A program made the translations under genes and the position numbers. Shown here one piece after another: positions 50,648 to 60,465 of a stretch of DNA of 64,000 nt. Below the pieces are notes generated by a model. The model was not told where the DNA came from, searched no databases, and saw nothing but the letters and a program-made list of their open reading frames with translations. Source of the stretch: Flavobacterium bernardetii. Its GTDB lineage: Bacteria; Bacteroidota; Bacteroidia; Flavobacteriales; Flavobacteriaceae. Location: the NCBI RefSeq assembly GCF_011305415.1, contig NZ_JAANOQ010000001.1:372001-436000 (forward strand), written 5' to 3'. Within the stretch, counting starts at the first letter, position 1, and every line of letters starts with the position of its first letter.

Positions 50648-53600
50648 ATGGAACCACAAATACCTTATATTCCTATTAATAAAGTAAGAATTGTTACTGC
50701 TGCATCGCTTTTCGACGGACATGATGCCGCAATTAACATTATGCGAAGAATTATTCAATCTACTGGTGTAGAAGTGATACATCTTGGACACGATAGAAGT
50801 GTAGAAGAAGTAGTAAACACAGCTATTCAAGAAGATGCGAATGCCATCGCCATGACTTCTTACCAAGGTGGACATAACGAATATTTCAAATATATGTACG
50901 ACTTGCTTAAAGAAAAAGGAGCAGGTCACATCAAAATATTTGGTGGTGGTGGTGGTGTAATTCTACCAACTGAAATTGCTGAATTAGAAGCGTACGGAAT
51001 TACTAAAATTTATTCTCCAGATGATGGTCGTGCTTTGGGTTTACAAGGTATGATTAATGATTTAGTAAAGCGTTCAGATTATGCTGTTGGTGATGTAATT
51101 ACCGATGAAGTTGCCGAATTAGAAAATAAAAATCCTCGTGCTTTAGCAAGAATTATCTCTTCTGCAGAGAACTTCCCGGAAATTGCTAAACCTATTTTAG
51201 ATAAAATTCGTGAGAAAAATAAAGACAGCAAAACGCCAGTTTTAGGAATTACCGGAACAGGTGGAGCAGGAAAATCGTCATTAGTTGATGAAATTGTACG
51301 TCGTTTTTTAATTGATTTCCCTGAAAAAACTATCGGTTTAATTTCTGTAGATCCATCAAAAAGAAAAACTGGTGGTGCTTTATTAGGAGATAGAATTCGT
51401 ATGAATGCGATTAACAACTCTAGAGTTTTTATGCGTTCGTTAGCGACTCGTCAATCGAACTTAGCTTTATCAAAATATGTAGCTGATGCGATTGAAGTAG
51501 TAAAAGCAGCCAATTACGATATCATCATTTTAGAAACTTCTGGAATCGGACAATCGGATACAGAAATTATGGATCATTCTGATGTTTCTTTATATGTAAT
51601 GACGCCAGAATTTGGAGCGGCTACGCAATTAGAGAAAATCGACATGTTAGATTTCGCTGATTTAGTGGCTTTAAATAAATTTGACAAACGCGGTGCTTTA
51701 GATGCGATTCGCGATGTAAAAAAACAATACCAACGTAATCATAATTTATGGGATGAAAACCCAGATTCTATGCCAGTTTTCGGAACAATTGCTTCGCAGT
51801 TTAACGATCCTGGAATGAACACGTTGTACAAATCTATCATGGATAAAATTGTAGAGAAAACCAATTCTGAATTGCAATCTACATTCGAAATTACTCGTGA
51901 AATGAGCGAGAAAATCTTCGTTATTCCACCACATAGAACACGTTATTTATCTGAAATTGCTGAAAATAATAGAAAATATGATGAAACCGCTTTAACTCAG
52001 GTTGAAGTCGCACAAAAATTATACGGAATTTTCAAAACTGTGGAATCAGTAAACGGAAATTTACCTCAATTAGATAAGGCTGGAATTGTTGAAGATTCTT
52101 TAAAAATCAATGCGGATAATAAAGATTTCGTTTCATTATTGACAAAAGAATTCGACCGTGTAAAAATGAATTTAGATCCATACAATTGGGAAATCATTTT
52201 AACTTGGGATGAAAAAGTAAACAAATACAAAAACCCGTTTTATAGTTTTAAAGTTCGTGATAAAGAAATTAAAATTGCAACGCATACAGAATCACTTTCA
52301 CATTCTCAAATTCCAAAAGTATCCTTACCAAAATACCAAGCTTGGGGCGATATTTTAAAATGGAATTTACAAGAAAATGTTCCTGGAGAATTCCCATTCG
52401 CATCTGGATTATATCCATTTAAACGTGAAGGAGAAGATCCATCAAGAATGTTTGCAGGTGAAGGTGGACCAGAAAGAACAAACAAACGTTTCCATTATGT
52501 AAGTGCTGGATTACCAGCAAAACGTTTATCAACAGCTTTTGACTCAGTGACGCTTTACGGAAATGACCCACATATTCGTCCTGATATTTACGGAAAAATT
52601 GGTAATGCCGGAGTTTCTATTTGTTGTTTAGATGACGCGAAAAAATTATATTCAGGTTTCGATTTAAGTCATCCTGCGACTTCAGTTTCTATGACAATTA
52701 ATGGACCTGCGCCAATGTTATTAGGATTTTTCATGAACGCGGCCATTGATCAAAACTGTGAGAAATATATTGTTGAAAACGGTTTACAAGCTGAAGTTGA
52801 AGCTAAAATCAAAGAAATTTATAAGAAAAAAGGAGTAACTCGTCCTTCATACCAAGGTGATTTACCAGAAGGAAATAATGGTTTAGGTTTAATGCTTTTA
52901 GGAGTAACTGGAGACCAAGTTTTACCTTTAGATGTCTATACAGATATTAAAATTAAAACGTTAGCACAAGTTCGTGGAACGGTTCAAGCGGATATTTTAA
53001 AAGAAGATCAAGCGCAAAATACGTGTATTTTCTCTACAGAATTCGCTTTACGTTTAATGGGTGACGTTCAAGAATATTTCATTAAAGAAAACGTTCGTAA
53101 TTTCTATTCCGTTTCTATTTCAGGATATCATATTGCTGAAGCAGGAGCGAACCCAATTACGCAATTAGCTTTCACGCTAGCAAATGGATTCACTTATGTG
53201 GAATACTATTTAAGTCGTGGTATGAATATCAACGATTTCGGACCCAACTTATCATTCTTTTTCTCTAACGGAATTGACCCAGAATATGCAGTAATTGGTC
53301 GTGTTGCACGTAAAATTTGGGCGAAAGCTTTAAAGAACAAATACGGAGCGAACGAAAGAGCGCAAATGTTGAAATACCACATTCAAACTTCTGGACGTTC
53401 GTTACACGCACAAGAAATTGACTTTAACGATATTCGTACAACTTTACAAGCATTATATGCGATTTACGACAACTGTAACTCGTTACATACCAATGCTTAC
53501 GATGAAGCCATTACAACTCCAACCGAAGAATCAGTGCGAAGAGCGATGGCAATTCAGTTGATTATTAATAAAGAATTAGGTTTAGCGAAAAACGAAAACC

Positions 53601-54073
53601 CAATTCAAGGTTCATTTATCATTGAAGAATTAACTGATTTAGTGGAAGCTGCGGTTTTACAAGAATTTGACAGAATAACAGAACGTGGTGGGGTTTTAGG
53701 AGCGATGGAAACGATGTACCAACGTAGTAAAATTCAAGAAGAAAGTTTGTATTATGAAACGTTGAAACATACAGGTGAATTCCCAATTATTGGTGTAAAC
53801 ACTTTCTTGAGTTCTAAAGGTTCGCCAACGGTAATTCCTGCGGAAGTTATTCGTGCTACAGAAGAAGAAAAAGCGTATCAAATTGAAATGTTAAACCATT
53901 TACAAGAAGCGAACGCTGAAATAGTTGCCAATCAAATTGAGTTGCTACAAACAGCAGCCATTAAAAACGAAAACATTTTTGCTTTACTAATGGAAGCTAC
54001 AAAAGTTTGTTCGTTAGGACAAATTACTGCTGGTTTGTTTGAAGTAGGTGGACAGTACAGACGTAATATGTAA
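50648..54073 (+). CDS. icmF: Fused isobutyryl-CoA mutase/GTPase (IcmF)
   Basis: A 1141-residue adenosylcobalamin-dependent mutase with its own GTPase chaperone. Order of domains: B12-binding domain (about 10-140; [15 protein letters not shown] supplies the His lower axial ligand, FGGGGGVI the nucleotide-tail loop). Then a MeaI-like G-domain (about 195-410; [15 protein letters not shown]alker [23 protein letters not shown]). Then the TIM-barrel mutase domain (about 550-1141; [69 protein letters not shown]). The order B12-GTPase-mutase is diagnostic of IcmF rather than methylmalonyl-CoA mutase MutAB. IcmF interconverts isobutyryl-/n-butyryl-CoA or related branched acyl-CoAs. No B12 riboswitch was seen upstream. 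Confidence 0.93.
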   Translation: MEPQIPYIPINKVRIVTAASLFDGHDAAINIMRRIIQSTGVEVIHLGHDRSVEEVVNTAIQEDANAIAMTSYQGGHNEYFKYMYDLLKEKGAGHIKIFGGGGGVILPTEIAELEAYGITKIYSPDDGRALGLQGMINDLVKRSDYAVGDVITDEVAELENKNPRALARIISSAENFPEIAKPILDKIREKNKDSKTPVLGITGTGGAGKSSLVDEIVRRFLIDFPEKTIGLISVDPSKRKTGGALLGDRIRMNAINNSRVFMRSLATRQSNLALSKYVADAIEVVKAANYDIIILETSGIGQSDTEIMDHSDVSLYVMTPEFGAATQLEKIDMLDFADLVALNKFDKRGALDAIRDVKKQYQRNHNLWDENPDSMPVFGTIASQFNDPGMNTLYKSIMDKIVEKTNSELQSTFEITREMSEKIFVIPPHRTRYLSEIAENNRKYDETALTQVEVAQKLYGIFKTVESVNGNLPQLDKAGIVEDSLKINADNKDFVSLLTKEFDRVKMNLDPYNWEIILTWDEKVNKYKNPFYSFKVRDKEIKIATHTESLSHSQIPKVSLPKYQAWGDILKWNLQENVPGEFPFASGLYPFKREGEDPSRMFAGEGGPERTNKRFHYVSAGLPAKRLSTAFDSVTLYGNDPHIRPDIYGKIGNAGVSICCLDDAKKLYSGFDLSHPATSVSMTINGPAPMLLGFFMNAAIDQNCEKYIVENGLQAEVEAKIKEIYKKKGVTRPSYQGDLPEGNNGLGLMLLGVTGDQVLPLDVYTDIKIKTLAQVRGTVQADILKEDQAQNTCIFSTEFALRLMGDVQEYFIKENVRNFYSVSISGYHIAEAGANPITQLAFTLANGFTYVEYYLSRGMNINDFGPNLSFFFSNGIDPEYAVIGRVARKIWAKALKNKYGANERAQMLKYHIQTSGRSLHAQEIDFNDIRTTLQALYAIYDNCNSLHTNAYDEAITTPTEESVRRAMAIQLIINKELGLAKNENPIQGSFIIEELTDLVEAAVLQEFDRITERGGVLGAMETMYQRSKIQEESLYYETLKHTGEFPIIGVNTFLSSKGSPTVIPAEVIRATEEEKAYQIEMLNHLQEANAEIVANQIELLQTAAIKNENIFALLMEATKVCSLGQITAGLFEVGGQYRRNM

Positions 54074-54103
54074 TTTTGATTTACGATTTACGATTTACGA
54101 TTT

Positions 54104-54505
54104 ATGAAATTATTTTTTAAGATTTTTGTTTTGTTTTTTTGTTTTCAAGCTTCCGCTCAAATTGACAAAAAGTTTGATGAGGGATTGATAAAATTTATGG
54201 ATAAAGATTTCGTAAATGCTAAATTAGCATTTAAAGAAGTAATTAAATTAGATCCTAAGAATCATGAATCGTATTATTATATTGGTGTTTGTAATATTAA
54301 ACTTAATTTTTATAAAGAATCAATTGCTGATTTTGATAAAACAATTGAGTTAAATCCAAAATATGCTAAAGCTTATTATAATAGAGGTGTTGCTAAGTTT
54401 CATTTAAGTGAAAACGAAAGTGGCTGTTTAGATTTTAGAAAAGCAGTAGAATTGCAACCAGGTTATGATGAAGCAATAAAATCAATAATGAGATTTTGTA
54501 AATAA
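54104..54505 (+). CDS. Small exported TPR protein
   Basis: A 133-residue protein with signal peptide (KLFFKIFVLFFCFQASAQ) and three tetratricopeptide repeats (about 22-55, 56-89 and 90-123; e.g. AKLAFKEVIKLDPKNHESYY, AKAYYNRGVAKFHLSE). TPRs mediate protein contacts. It starts 30 bp after icmF, behind an iterated GATTTAC stretch (54074-54100). No link to icmF function is evident. Confidence 0.8.
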   Translation: MKLFFKIFVLFFCFQASAQIDKKFDEGLIKFMDKDFVNAKLAFKEVIKLDPKNHESYYYIGVCNIKLNFYKESIADFDKTIELNPKYAKAYYNRGVAKFHLSENESGCLDFRKAVELQPGYDEAIKSIMRFCK

Positions 54506-54525
54506 ATTTCAAATAAAATTTTTAA

Positions 54526-54554
54526 AAAAACCTTTCAGAAATGGAAGGTTTTTT
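54526..54554 (+). terminator. Terminator of the TPR gene
   Basis: AAAAACCTT(TC)-agaaat-(GG)AAGGTTTTT hairpin followed by T run, about 20 bp after the stop codon. Confidence 0.65.
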
Positions 54555-54584
54555 GTTTGAATCCAGACAAGCTTTCAAAGAATA

Positions 54585-54621
54585 AAAAAACTCCCAATTT
54601 CATTTGAAATTGGGAGTTTTT
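54585..54621 (-). terminator. Terminator of the CDF transporter gene
   Basis: AAAACTCCCAATTTCA/TGAAATTGGGAGTTTT with a 2-3-nt loop, ending 6 bp from the minus-strand stop codon. Confidence 0.8.
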
Positions 54622-54626
54622 CGTTA

Positions 54627-55496
54627 TTATTCATTGGGTTCGATATGAATTAAAACATGGCCTAATTCTAGAATTTGACTTCTTAGTGTATCTTTTAATT
54701 TGTGTGCTAAATCATGGCCTTCTTTTACAGAAATATTGGCATCAACTATAGCATGTAAATCAACGTGGTATTTCATTCCGGCTTTTCTGATGAAGCATTT
54801 TTCTGTTCCTATTATTCCTTCTACTTTAAGCGATTCTTGTCTAATATTTTCCACTAAATCATCATAGCGATGTTCGTCCATAATTTCTCCAAGTGCTGGT
54901 CGGAAAATCAAATAACTATTATAAAGAATAAAGAAAGAAGCAAATAAGGCAGCCCAATCATCGGCAGATTCGTAGCCTTTTCCTAAAATTAATGCAATTG
55001 AAATCCCAACAAAAGCTGCAACTGATGTTATCGCATCACTTCTATGGTGCCATGCATCTGCTTTTAGTGAAGAACTATTTGTAATGATACTTTTTTTCAT
55101 TACGGTTTGAAACGAATATTCTTTCCAACCAATAATTAATCCCAAAATAATTAAGGTCCAAGCTTTTGGTAAGTCGTGTGGTGTGCCAATATTTTGAATA
55201 CTTTCATAGGCAATTATGGTAGCCGAAGTAATTAAAAAACCAACTACCAAAAAAGTGATTAAAGGTTCCGCTCTTCCATGACCGTAAGGATGATTTTCAT
55301 CTGCAGGTCGGTTCGAATATTTAATGCCAAACAATACTAAAAATGAAGCAAAAATATCAGTTGTAGATTCAATGGCATCGGCAACTAAAGCATAAGAATT
55401 TCCAAAAAAACCTGCTAATCCTTTTATAAGCGCTAAACTTGTATTGCCAATAATACTAAAATAGGTGGCTTTTATGGCTGTTTGTTCGTGTGTCAT
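54627..55496 (-). CDS. Cation diffusion facilitator metal transporter
   Basis: A 289-residue inner-membrane efflux protein of the CDF family (Zn, Fe, Co or Mn out, proton in). Six helices are predicted. Family motifs are TSLALIKGLAGFFGNSYALVADAIES (metal site D39/E43 type) and NRPADENHPYGHGRAEPL. LKADAWHHRSDAITSVAAFVG in helix V has the HxxxD metal-site pattern. A C-terminal cytoplasmic domain (KCFIRKAGMKYHVDLHAIVD, HVLIHIEPNE) follows. The specific metal is not evident. CAAAGGTA at 55527-55534 is a minus-strand -7 element (TACCTTTG). Confidence 0.92.
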   Translation of the reverse strand: MTHEQTAIKATYFSIIGNTSLALIKGLAGFFGNSYALVADAIESTTDIFASFLVLFGIKYSNRPADENHPYGHGRAEPLITFLVVGFLITSATIIAYESIQNIGTPHDLPKAWTLIILGLIIGWKEYSFQTVMKKSIITNSSSLKADAWHHRSDAITSVAAFVGISIALILGKGYESADDWAALFASFFILYNSYLIFRPALGEIMDEHRYDDLVENIRQESLKVEGIIGTEKCFIRKAGMKYHVDLHAIVDANISVKEGHDLAHKLKDTLRSQILELGHVLIHIEPNE

Positions 55497-55600
55497 TTTT
55501 TATTTAGGCTTTTTTATTGCAGTTTTCAAAGGTACAAAACTAAAAGTTGTTGGGGAATTTGAATTGAGAAAAGAATAGATTTATATTTCATTTAACTAAG

Positions 55601-55934
55601 TCTATTTCGATTGTGCTGATGTCTATTTCGATTTAGCGGATGTCTATTTCGATTTGGCGGATGTCTATTTCGATTGTGCGGATGTCTATTTCGATTTGGC
55701 GGAAGCTTATTTCGATTTGGCGGATGTCTATTTCGATTTAGCGGAAGCTTATTTCGATTTGGCGGATGTCTATTTCGATTTGGCGGAAGCTTATTTCGAT
55801 TTGGCGGAAGCTTATTTCGATTGAGCGGATGTCTATTTCGATTGTGCGGATGTCTATTTCGATTTGGCGGAAGCTTATTTCGATTTGGCGGATGTCTATT
55901 TCGATTGAAACTATGTCTTGTTCGATTTGGAAAG
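55601..55934. repeat. 21-bp tandem repeat, about 15-16 units (minisatellite)
   Basis: Contiguous 21-bp units of consensus TCTATTTCGATTTGGCGGAT followed by G, alternating with units that begin CTTATTTCG after a GGAAG ending. The GGATG/GGAAG exchange creates a mixed higher-order pattern. The last copies decay (55895 onward). Overlapping plus-strand reading frames rich in FRFGG or SIWRK are by-products of the 21-bp period. The array lies in the 503-bp region between the CDF start and the propeller gene stop, so it is upstream of the former and downstream of the latter. Confidence 0.95.
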
Positions 55935-55999
55935 TTTTTCGCTATCTAAATTATCAAGTTTTTTGTAATGTTATGAATTGCAAATCAGTACGAGTGGTA

Positions 56000-57061
56000 T
56001 TATTCCACTTCAAATTTGGTAAACGTTTTACCATTGAATTTACAAATACCATCTTGGTCTGTTCCTAGCCAAATGTATTCGTAATGATCTTTGTAAATGG
56101 TGTTTATGGCATTACTGGTTAGTCCATCTTTTGTAGTATAGTTGATTATGCTTTTTCCATCATAAAGCCAAACACCAGTATCAACTGTTCCTATCCAAAG
56201 CGTTCCTTTATAATCTTGGTTGATGGAATAAATACGAGCTAAAGTTCCTGGTTTTGATTCACCTGTAACACGGAAGTTTTCATTTTCTAATTTTTTTTCT
56301 TGAGTGAAATTGGTTAGTGTTTTTCCATCGTAGCAAAATAATCCGGCACCATTATTTCCCATCCAAATGTTTCCTTTTTTATCTTCGAACAAGCATAAAA
56401 CTTCTGTTCCGGCTAGGCCTTTTTCGGTAAACCAAGTAAATGATTTTCCGTCATAACGGCAAACACCAGCGGCTTGTGTACCAAACCAAAGATTTCCTTT
56501 TCGGTCTTTTAAAATAGAATAAACAGAAAATCGGCTTAGATTTTTTGAAGTGTTTTGCGAATTACTAATATCGGCATCCGTTTTGCCAATTGGTAAATAA
56601 GTTAGTTTGTTTTCTGTGTAAAAGAAAGCGCCACCACCAGCATAAAACCATAAACTGTTTGGTTCTGTTTTTAACTTGTTGGGAGTTTCTGTATTTAAGA
56701 CTAACGTTTCCTTATTGGTAAAAGTGGTAAATGTTTTTCCATCAAAACGAGTTACTCCAAATAAACCCGTTCCAAACCAAAGGTATCCCATTTCATCTTC
56801 TTGAATACTTTGCACTTGATTGTCTGCAAGTCCATCTTTAACCGTATATTGAGATAGCGTTACTCCATCATATCGATACACGCCAGCAGCATTTGTACCA
56901 AACCAATAGTTTCCATTTCTGTCTTGATATATACTACGAATGTTTTTGTCCAATTTAGAAGTAACATTTGTAATATCAACGGCATGACTAATTGTGTTTA
57001 TTTGTGAAAAAGAAAAAGTAAATACAAAAAGGATAAGTATTTGAGTAGCTTTTGTTTTCAT
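56000..57061 (-). CDS. Exported two-component-regulator propeller repeat protein
   Basis: A 353-residue exported beta-propeller protein. ATG 57061 gives signal peptide KTKATQILILFVFTFSFSQ; an in-frame start 14 codons earlier would spoil it. Seven or so Reg_prop repeats follow (e.g. IYQDRNGNYWFGTNAAGVYR, YKDHYEYIWLGTDQDGICKF), each with the DxxGxxWxGT core. This is the sensor half of hybrid two-component proteins, but no histidine kinase domain follows, so here it stands alone. Function unknown. Confidence 0.85.
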   Translation of the reverse strand: MKTKATQILILFVFTFSFSQINTISHAVDITNVTSKLDKNIRSIYQDRNGNYWFGTNAAGVYRYDGVTLSQYTVKDGLADNQVQSIQEDEMGYLWFGTGLFGVTRFDGKTFTTFTNKETLVLNTETPNKLKTEPNSLWFYAGGGAFFYTENKLTYLPIGKTDADISNSQNTSKNLSRFSVYSILKDRKGNLWFGTQAAGVCRYDGKSFTWFTEKGLAGTEVLCLFEDKKGNIWMGNNGAGLFCYDGKTLTNFTQEKKLENENFRVTGESKPGTLARIYSINQDYKGTLWIGTVDTGVWLYDGKSIINYTTKDGLTSNAINTIYKDHYEYIWLGTDQDGICKFNGKTFTKFEVE

Positions 57062-57270
57062 AGTTTTTGATTTGATTGAGCATGTGCAAACTGACTTGCG
57101 CATTAACGTTACGAATTATAAATCCGAGCTATCGTTTTATTTGATTTTTTAGTAAAATGTTGTTTTGAATTTGCAAAAGCAAGCTATTAACTAGGACATT
57201 ATATTTTTGTTTTGCTTGTAGGAATATAGCAGATTTTGCTATCTTTTGTTTGGGTAAAACAAAGATATAA

Positions 57271-57295
57271 AAAAACCTGCAATATGCAGGCTTTT
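57271..57295 (-). terminator. Terminator of the M28 peptidase gene
   Basis: AAAACCTGCA-ata-TGCAGG-CTTTT hairpin, about 8 bp past the minus-strand stop codon. Confidence 0.65.
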
Positions 57296-57302
57296 CATTT
57301 TA

Positions 57303-59525
57303 TTAAAACGTTACGTTTACTTTATTCGTTTTTCCATCTCGAATAAAAACCACTTCTTTGGTTTCACCAGAGTTTATTTTAGCTAAACATTCCATATAAC
57401 TGTAGACTTCTTTGATTTCGCATTCACCAATTTTGGTAATGATATCGCCTTCCTTAATTCCGGCTTTAATGGCTGGTCGGTCTTCGGTTACACCATCCAC
57501 ATGTAAACCATCGCCGTATTCTGCGTAATCTGGCATAATACCTAAAGTAACTTTATATTTAGCCATCTTTCTTTCAGAAGTTATTTTGGTTTTTGTAAAC
57601 TCAATTTTGTCTTTTTCAGCCAATTCATTCGCTACTCTAAACACATAATTTACAATGTTAGTTACGCCGTAATAATTGATTTTTTCTTCATCGTCTGTTG
57701 GTTTATGATAATCTTCGTGTGTTCCTGTGAAGAAAAATAATACTGGAATATCTTTCAAATAAAACGAGGTATGATCAGATGGTCCGATTCCGCCAGTTTC
57801 TTCAGTTACACCAAATCCTGCAGGTTTATTGCGTTGCACTAATTCTGAGAAAATAGGAGAGGTTCCTGTTCCGCCAATAATTAAACTTTTCTTATCGTCT
57901 AAACGACCAATCATATCCATATTAATCATTGTAATTACGTTTGGATATAACGTTTTTAACGATTCAGCCATATGTTTTGAACCAATTAAACCATCTTCTT
58001 CACCAGAAAATAGAGCAAAAATGAAATTTACTTTTTCTTTAGTATTGTTTTTTGAATACATTCGAGCCAATTCTAATACGCCAGAAACTCCAGAAGCATT
58101 ATCATCTGCGCCATTATGAATCATTCCTTTTGAAAACGCTTTAGTAGAATTGTTGTGTTCATTCATACCTAAATGGTCGTAATGTGCACCAATTACAATG
58201 GTTTTTTTCGCACCATTATCTAAATAAGCGATGACATTATTCGCATTTACTAAATCGCCAACAGCAGTTGAATCGCCGTGGGGATTGTTTTTATAACGAT
58301 AAGAGAAAGATTGTAAAAACGTTTTATCGTAAGGTTTTAAACCTATTTTTTTGAATTCTTTTTCAAGGTATTTAGCCGCTACTTTCTCTGCAGGACTACC
58401 AGTTAATCGCCCACCTAATTTGTCCGAAGCTAAATAGGTAATGTGCTTTTTTAGGTTTTTACTATCGGCATTTTCAATTTCTTCGGTTTCTACCCAATCG
58501 GCAATAAAAACATTTGTTTCTCTTGCTTTGTCTTGTTGGCGATTACTTGAAAATACTAGTTTTTTTCCATCTGGAGAAAATTGTGGAAACGCATTAAATT
58601 CACTTTCGTATGTAATTTGTTTTAATCCTGTTCCATCAATGTTAATCATATACAATTGGAAATCGTAGCCTTTTGTCGCATGATGATTCGAAGAAAAGAT
58701 GATTTTTTTATCTGATGGATGAAAGAAAGGAGCCCAATTGGCTTTTCCTAATTTAGTAATTTGTTTTAAATCGGAACCGTCAATATTACAGGTGTAAATT
58801 TCCATGTTCGTTGGCATTACTAAGTTTTCAGCCAATAAATCTTTGTATTCTTTGATGTCTTTTTCTGAAGTTGGACGAGAAGATCGAAACACTAATTTTT
58901 TACTGTCGTGCGAAAAGAAACAACCGCCATCGTAACCTAATCCGGAAGTGACTTGTTTTAAATTACTTCCGTCAATATCCATCGTATAAATTTCTAAATC
59001 ACCAGAACGAATACTGGTAAAAGCAATCTTTTTTCCATCAGGAGAAACTACGGCTTCAGCATCATAACCTGGAGAATTAGTTAATTGCTTTACAATTTCA
59101 CCCGATTTAGTTGCCATGTAAATTTCAAATTCAGGATAAATCGCCCAAAGGTATTTTCCGTCTTTTGGTTTTGGTGGAGCAGGGCAAGCGCTGTTTGATG
59201 CATGTGTGGAAGCATAAATAATGTGTTTGCCATCAGGCATATAATACGAACACGTAGTACGACCTTTTCCAGTTGACACTAATTTTAGATTGTTAAAATC
59301 AGTAACAGGTTGGGTTAAATCTAACGAGTAAATTTGATCACAAGGCACACCAAATTGTGTATTGGTAACTTGCATCGTTAAATTTTTGCTGTCTGGACTA
59401 AAATAAGCTTCAGCATTATCACCACCAAAAGTTAGTTTTTTGATGTTTTTTAAATTGCTTTCTTGTGCATAACCACAAAATGAAAGAAGAATAAATGAAA
59501 GAAATACGTATTTTTTGAATGCCAT
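57303..59525 (-). CDS. M28 family metallopeptidase with TolB-like propeller and PDZ domain
   Basis: A 740-residue exported protein. Signal peptide FKKYVFLSFILLSFCGYAQ. A TolB/WD40-like PD40 propeller follows (about 25-345), with repeats such as VSPDGKKIAFTSIRSGDLEI. The M28 zinc aminopeptidase domain (about 355-620) has ligands in IGAHYDHLGM, NGADDNASGVSGVLE, LFSGEEDGLIGSKH (catalytic Glu) and INMDMIGRLD, with GPSDHTSFY for the last His. A PDZ domain closes it (about 655-740: AGIKEGDIITKIGECEIK). This propeller-M28-PDZ order is known in Bacteroidetes. It probably degrades peptides in periplasm or at the surface. Confidence 0.92.
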   Translation of the reverse strand: MAFKKYVFLSFILLSFCGYAQESNLKNIKKLTFGGDNAEAYFSPDSKNLTMQVTNTQFGVPCDQIYSLDLTQPVTDFNNLKLVSTGKGRTTCSYYMPDGKHIIYASTHASNSACPAPPKPKDGKYLWAIYPEFEIYMATKSGEIVKQLTNSPGYDAEAVVSPDGKKIAFTSIRSGDLEIYTMDIDGSNLKQVTSGLGYDGGCFFSHDSKKLVFRSSRPTSEKDIKEYKDLLAENLVMPTNMEIYTCNIDGSDLKQITKLGKANWAPFFHPSDKKIIFSSNHHATKGYDFQLYMINIDGTGLKQITYESEFNAFPQFSPDGKKLVFSSNRQQDKARETNVFIADWVETEEIENADSKNLKKHITYLASDKLGGRLTGSPAEKVAAKYLEKEFKKIGLKPYDKTFLQSFSYRYKNNPHGDSTAVGDLVNANNVIAYLDNGAKKTIVIGAHYDHLGMNEHNNSTKAFSKGMIHNGADDNASGVSGVLELARMYSKNNTKEKVNFIFALFSGEEDGLIGSKHMAESLKTLYPNVITMINMDMIGRLDDKKSLIIGGTGTSPIFSELVQRNKPAGFGVTEETGGIGPSDHTSFYLKDIPVLFFFTGTHEDYHKPTDDEEKINYYGVTNIVNYVFRVANELAEKDKIEFTKTKITSERKMAKYKVTLGIMPDYAEYGDGLHVDGVTEDRPAIKAGIKEGDIITKIGECEIKEVYSYMECLAKINSGETKEVVFIRDGKTNKVNVTF

Positions 59526-59550
59526 TATATTTAGTTTAGAAATCTTAATA

Positions 59551-59599
59551 CTTTTTACTTTTACCTTTTTACTTGGCTCTTTCTACTTGGCTCTTTTTT
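59551..59599. repeat. AGAGCCAAGTAAAAAG dispersed repeat, copy 3 (inverted)
   Basis: CTTTTTACTTTTACC, TTTTTACTTGGCTCTTTC and TACTTGGCTCTTTTTT in a row, reverse complement of the repeat after the helicase gene and after pyrF. It overlaps the end of miaE. Confidence 0.5.
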
Positions 59600-60191
59600 A
59601 CCCATGAACCGTAACACCATCACCATAATTGGCAATAATTTCAGCTTCGTGTTCTAACCAAGCTTTCCATCTACTTTCTACATCAATATTTCCAGCATAT
59701 TTTCTTGCTAAGTTGATAAAAGTAGTGTAGTGTGCGGCTTCACTTTCCATTAAATCTCTATAAAATTGTGCTAATTTTTCGTCTTTTAAATTTTCTGAAA
59801 GGACTTTAAAACGTTCACAACTTCTCGCTTCAATCATGGCTGCAAAAAGTAAACGTTCAATTAAACCGCCTTCTCTGCTTCCGTCAGAAGATTTTTTTAA
59901 GAACTTCATTAAATCGTTTACATAATCGTCTTTTCGTTCTCTTAAAAATTCGTAACCACGTTCTTTAATAATATCATGAACCATTTGAAAATGTTGCATT
60001 TCTTCAATAGAAATTTCCGTCATGGCAGTAACCAAATCTTCTTTTTCTGCATTATTAATGATTAACATAATCGCATTTGTAGCGGCTTTTTGTTCGCACC
60101 AAGCGTGGTCACTTAAAATATCTTCTAAGTTTTCTTCTACTTTATTGGCCCAACGTGGATCGGTTGGTAATTGCAATCGTAAAATGGACAT
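59598..60191 (-). CDS. miaE: tRNA-(ms2io6A)-hydroxylase
   Basis: A 197-residue di-iron monooxygenase that hydroxylates the isopentenyl group of ms2i6A37 in tRNA. The ferritin-like four-helix bundle carries the iron ligands: HAWCEQKAATNAIMLIINN (Glu33 region), ISIEEMQHFQMVHDII (ExxH), MIEARSCERFKVL and MESEAAHYTTFINLA (second ExxH). Length and motifs are typical of MiaE. No signal peptide. It is separated from glyA by a repeat-filled 274-bp gap. Confidence 0.92.
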   Translation of the reverse strand: MSILRLQLPTDPRWANKVEENLEDILSDHAWCEQKAATNAIMLIINNAEKEDLVTAMTEISIEEMQHFQMVHDIIKERGYEFLRERKDDYVNDLMKFLKKSSDGSREGGLIERLLFAAMIEARSCERFKVLSENLKDEKLAQFYRDLMESEAAHYTTFINLARKYAGNIDVESRWKAWLEHEAEIIANYGDGVTVHG

Positions 60192-60202
60192 AATCTTAAG
60201 TT

Positions 60203-60438
60203 TATGAGTTTATATGTTTAAGAGTTTAAAAGGTATTGTGTGAAAGGTTATGAGTTTATATGTTTAATAGTTTAAAAGGTATTTTGTAAAGTTTGCGAGT
60301 AATTAATATCAAATTTAAAATGTTTTAAAGTTTGAAAGGTATGGAACATCAACTTTTTTTGACAAATATTAAAATTTGCATTTCAACTAAAAAAAAGTAA
60401 AGTTTAAAAGGTATCATATTCACAATACCTTTTAAACT
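60203..60438. repeat. Iterated GTTTAAAAGGTAT repeats ending in a hairpin
   Basis: Two near-identical segments (TTATGAGTTTATATGTTTAA then AGTTTAAAAGGTATT) begin at about 60203 and 60248; GTTTGAAAGGTAT follows at about 60332. AGTTTAAAAGGTAT (60401-60414) and ATACCTTTTAAACT (60425-60438) form a perfect 14-bp hairpin just downstream of glyA (minus strand) that may terminate it. The 274-bp gap contains nothing else recognisable. Confidence 0.7.
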
Positions 60439-60465
60439 CATAAACTGTTACACTTTTAAACTAAA

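Noticed and set aside
55674..56068. Overlapping plus-strand reading frames of 91 and 100 codons (FRFGG- and SIWRK-rich) in the 21-bp array
   Set aside because: They are a by-product of a 21-bp period being a multiple of three; composition is purely repetitive, there is no ribosome-binding site, and the second frame runs into the antisense of the propeller gene.
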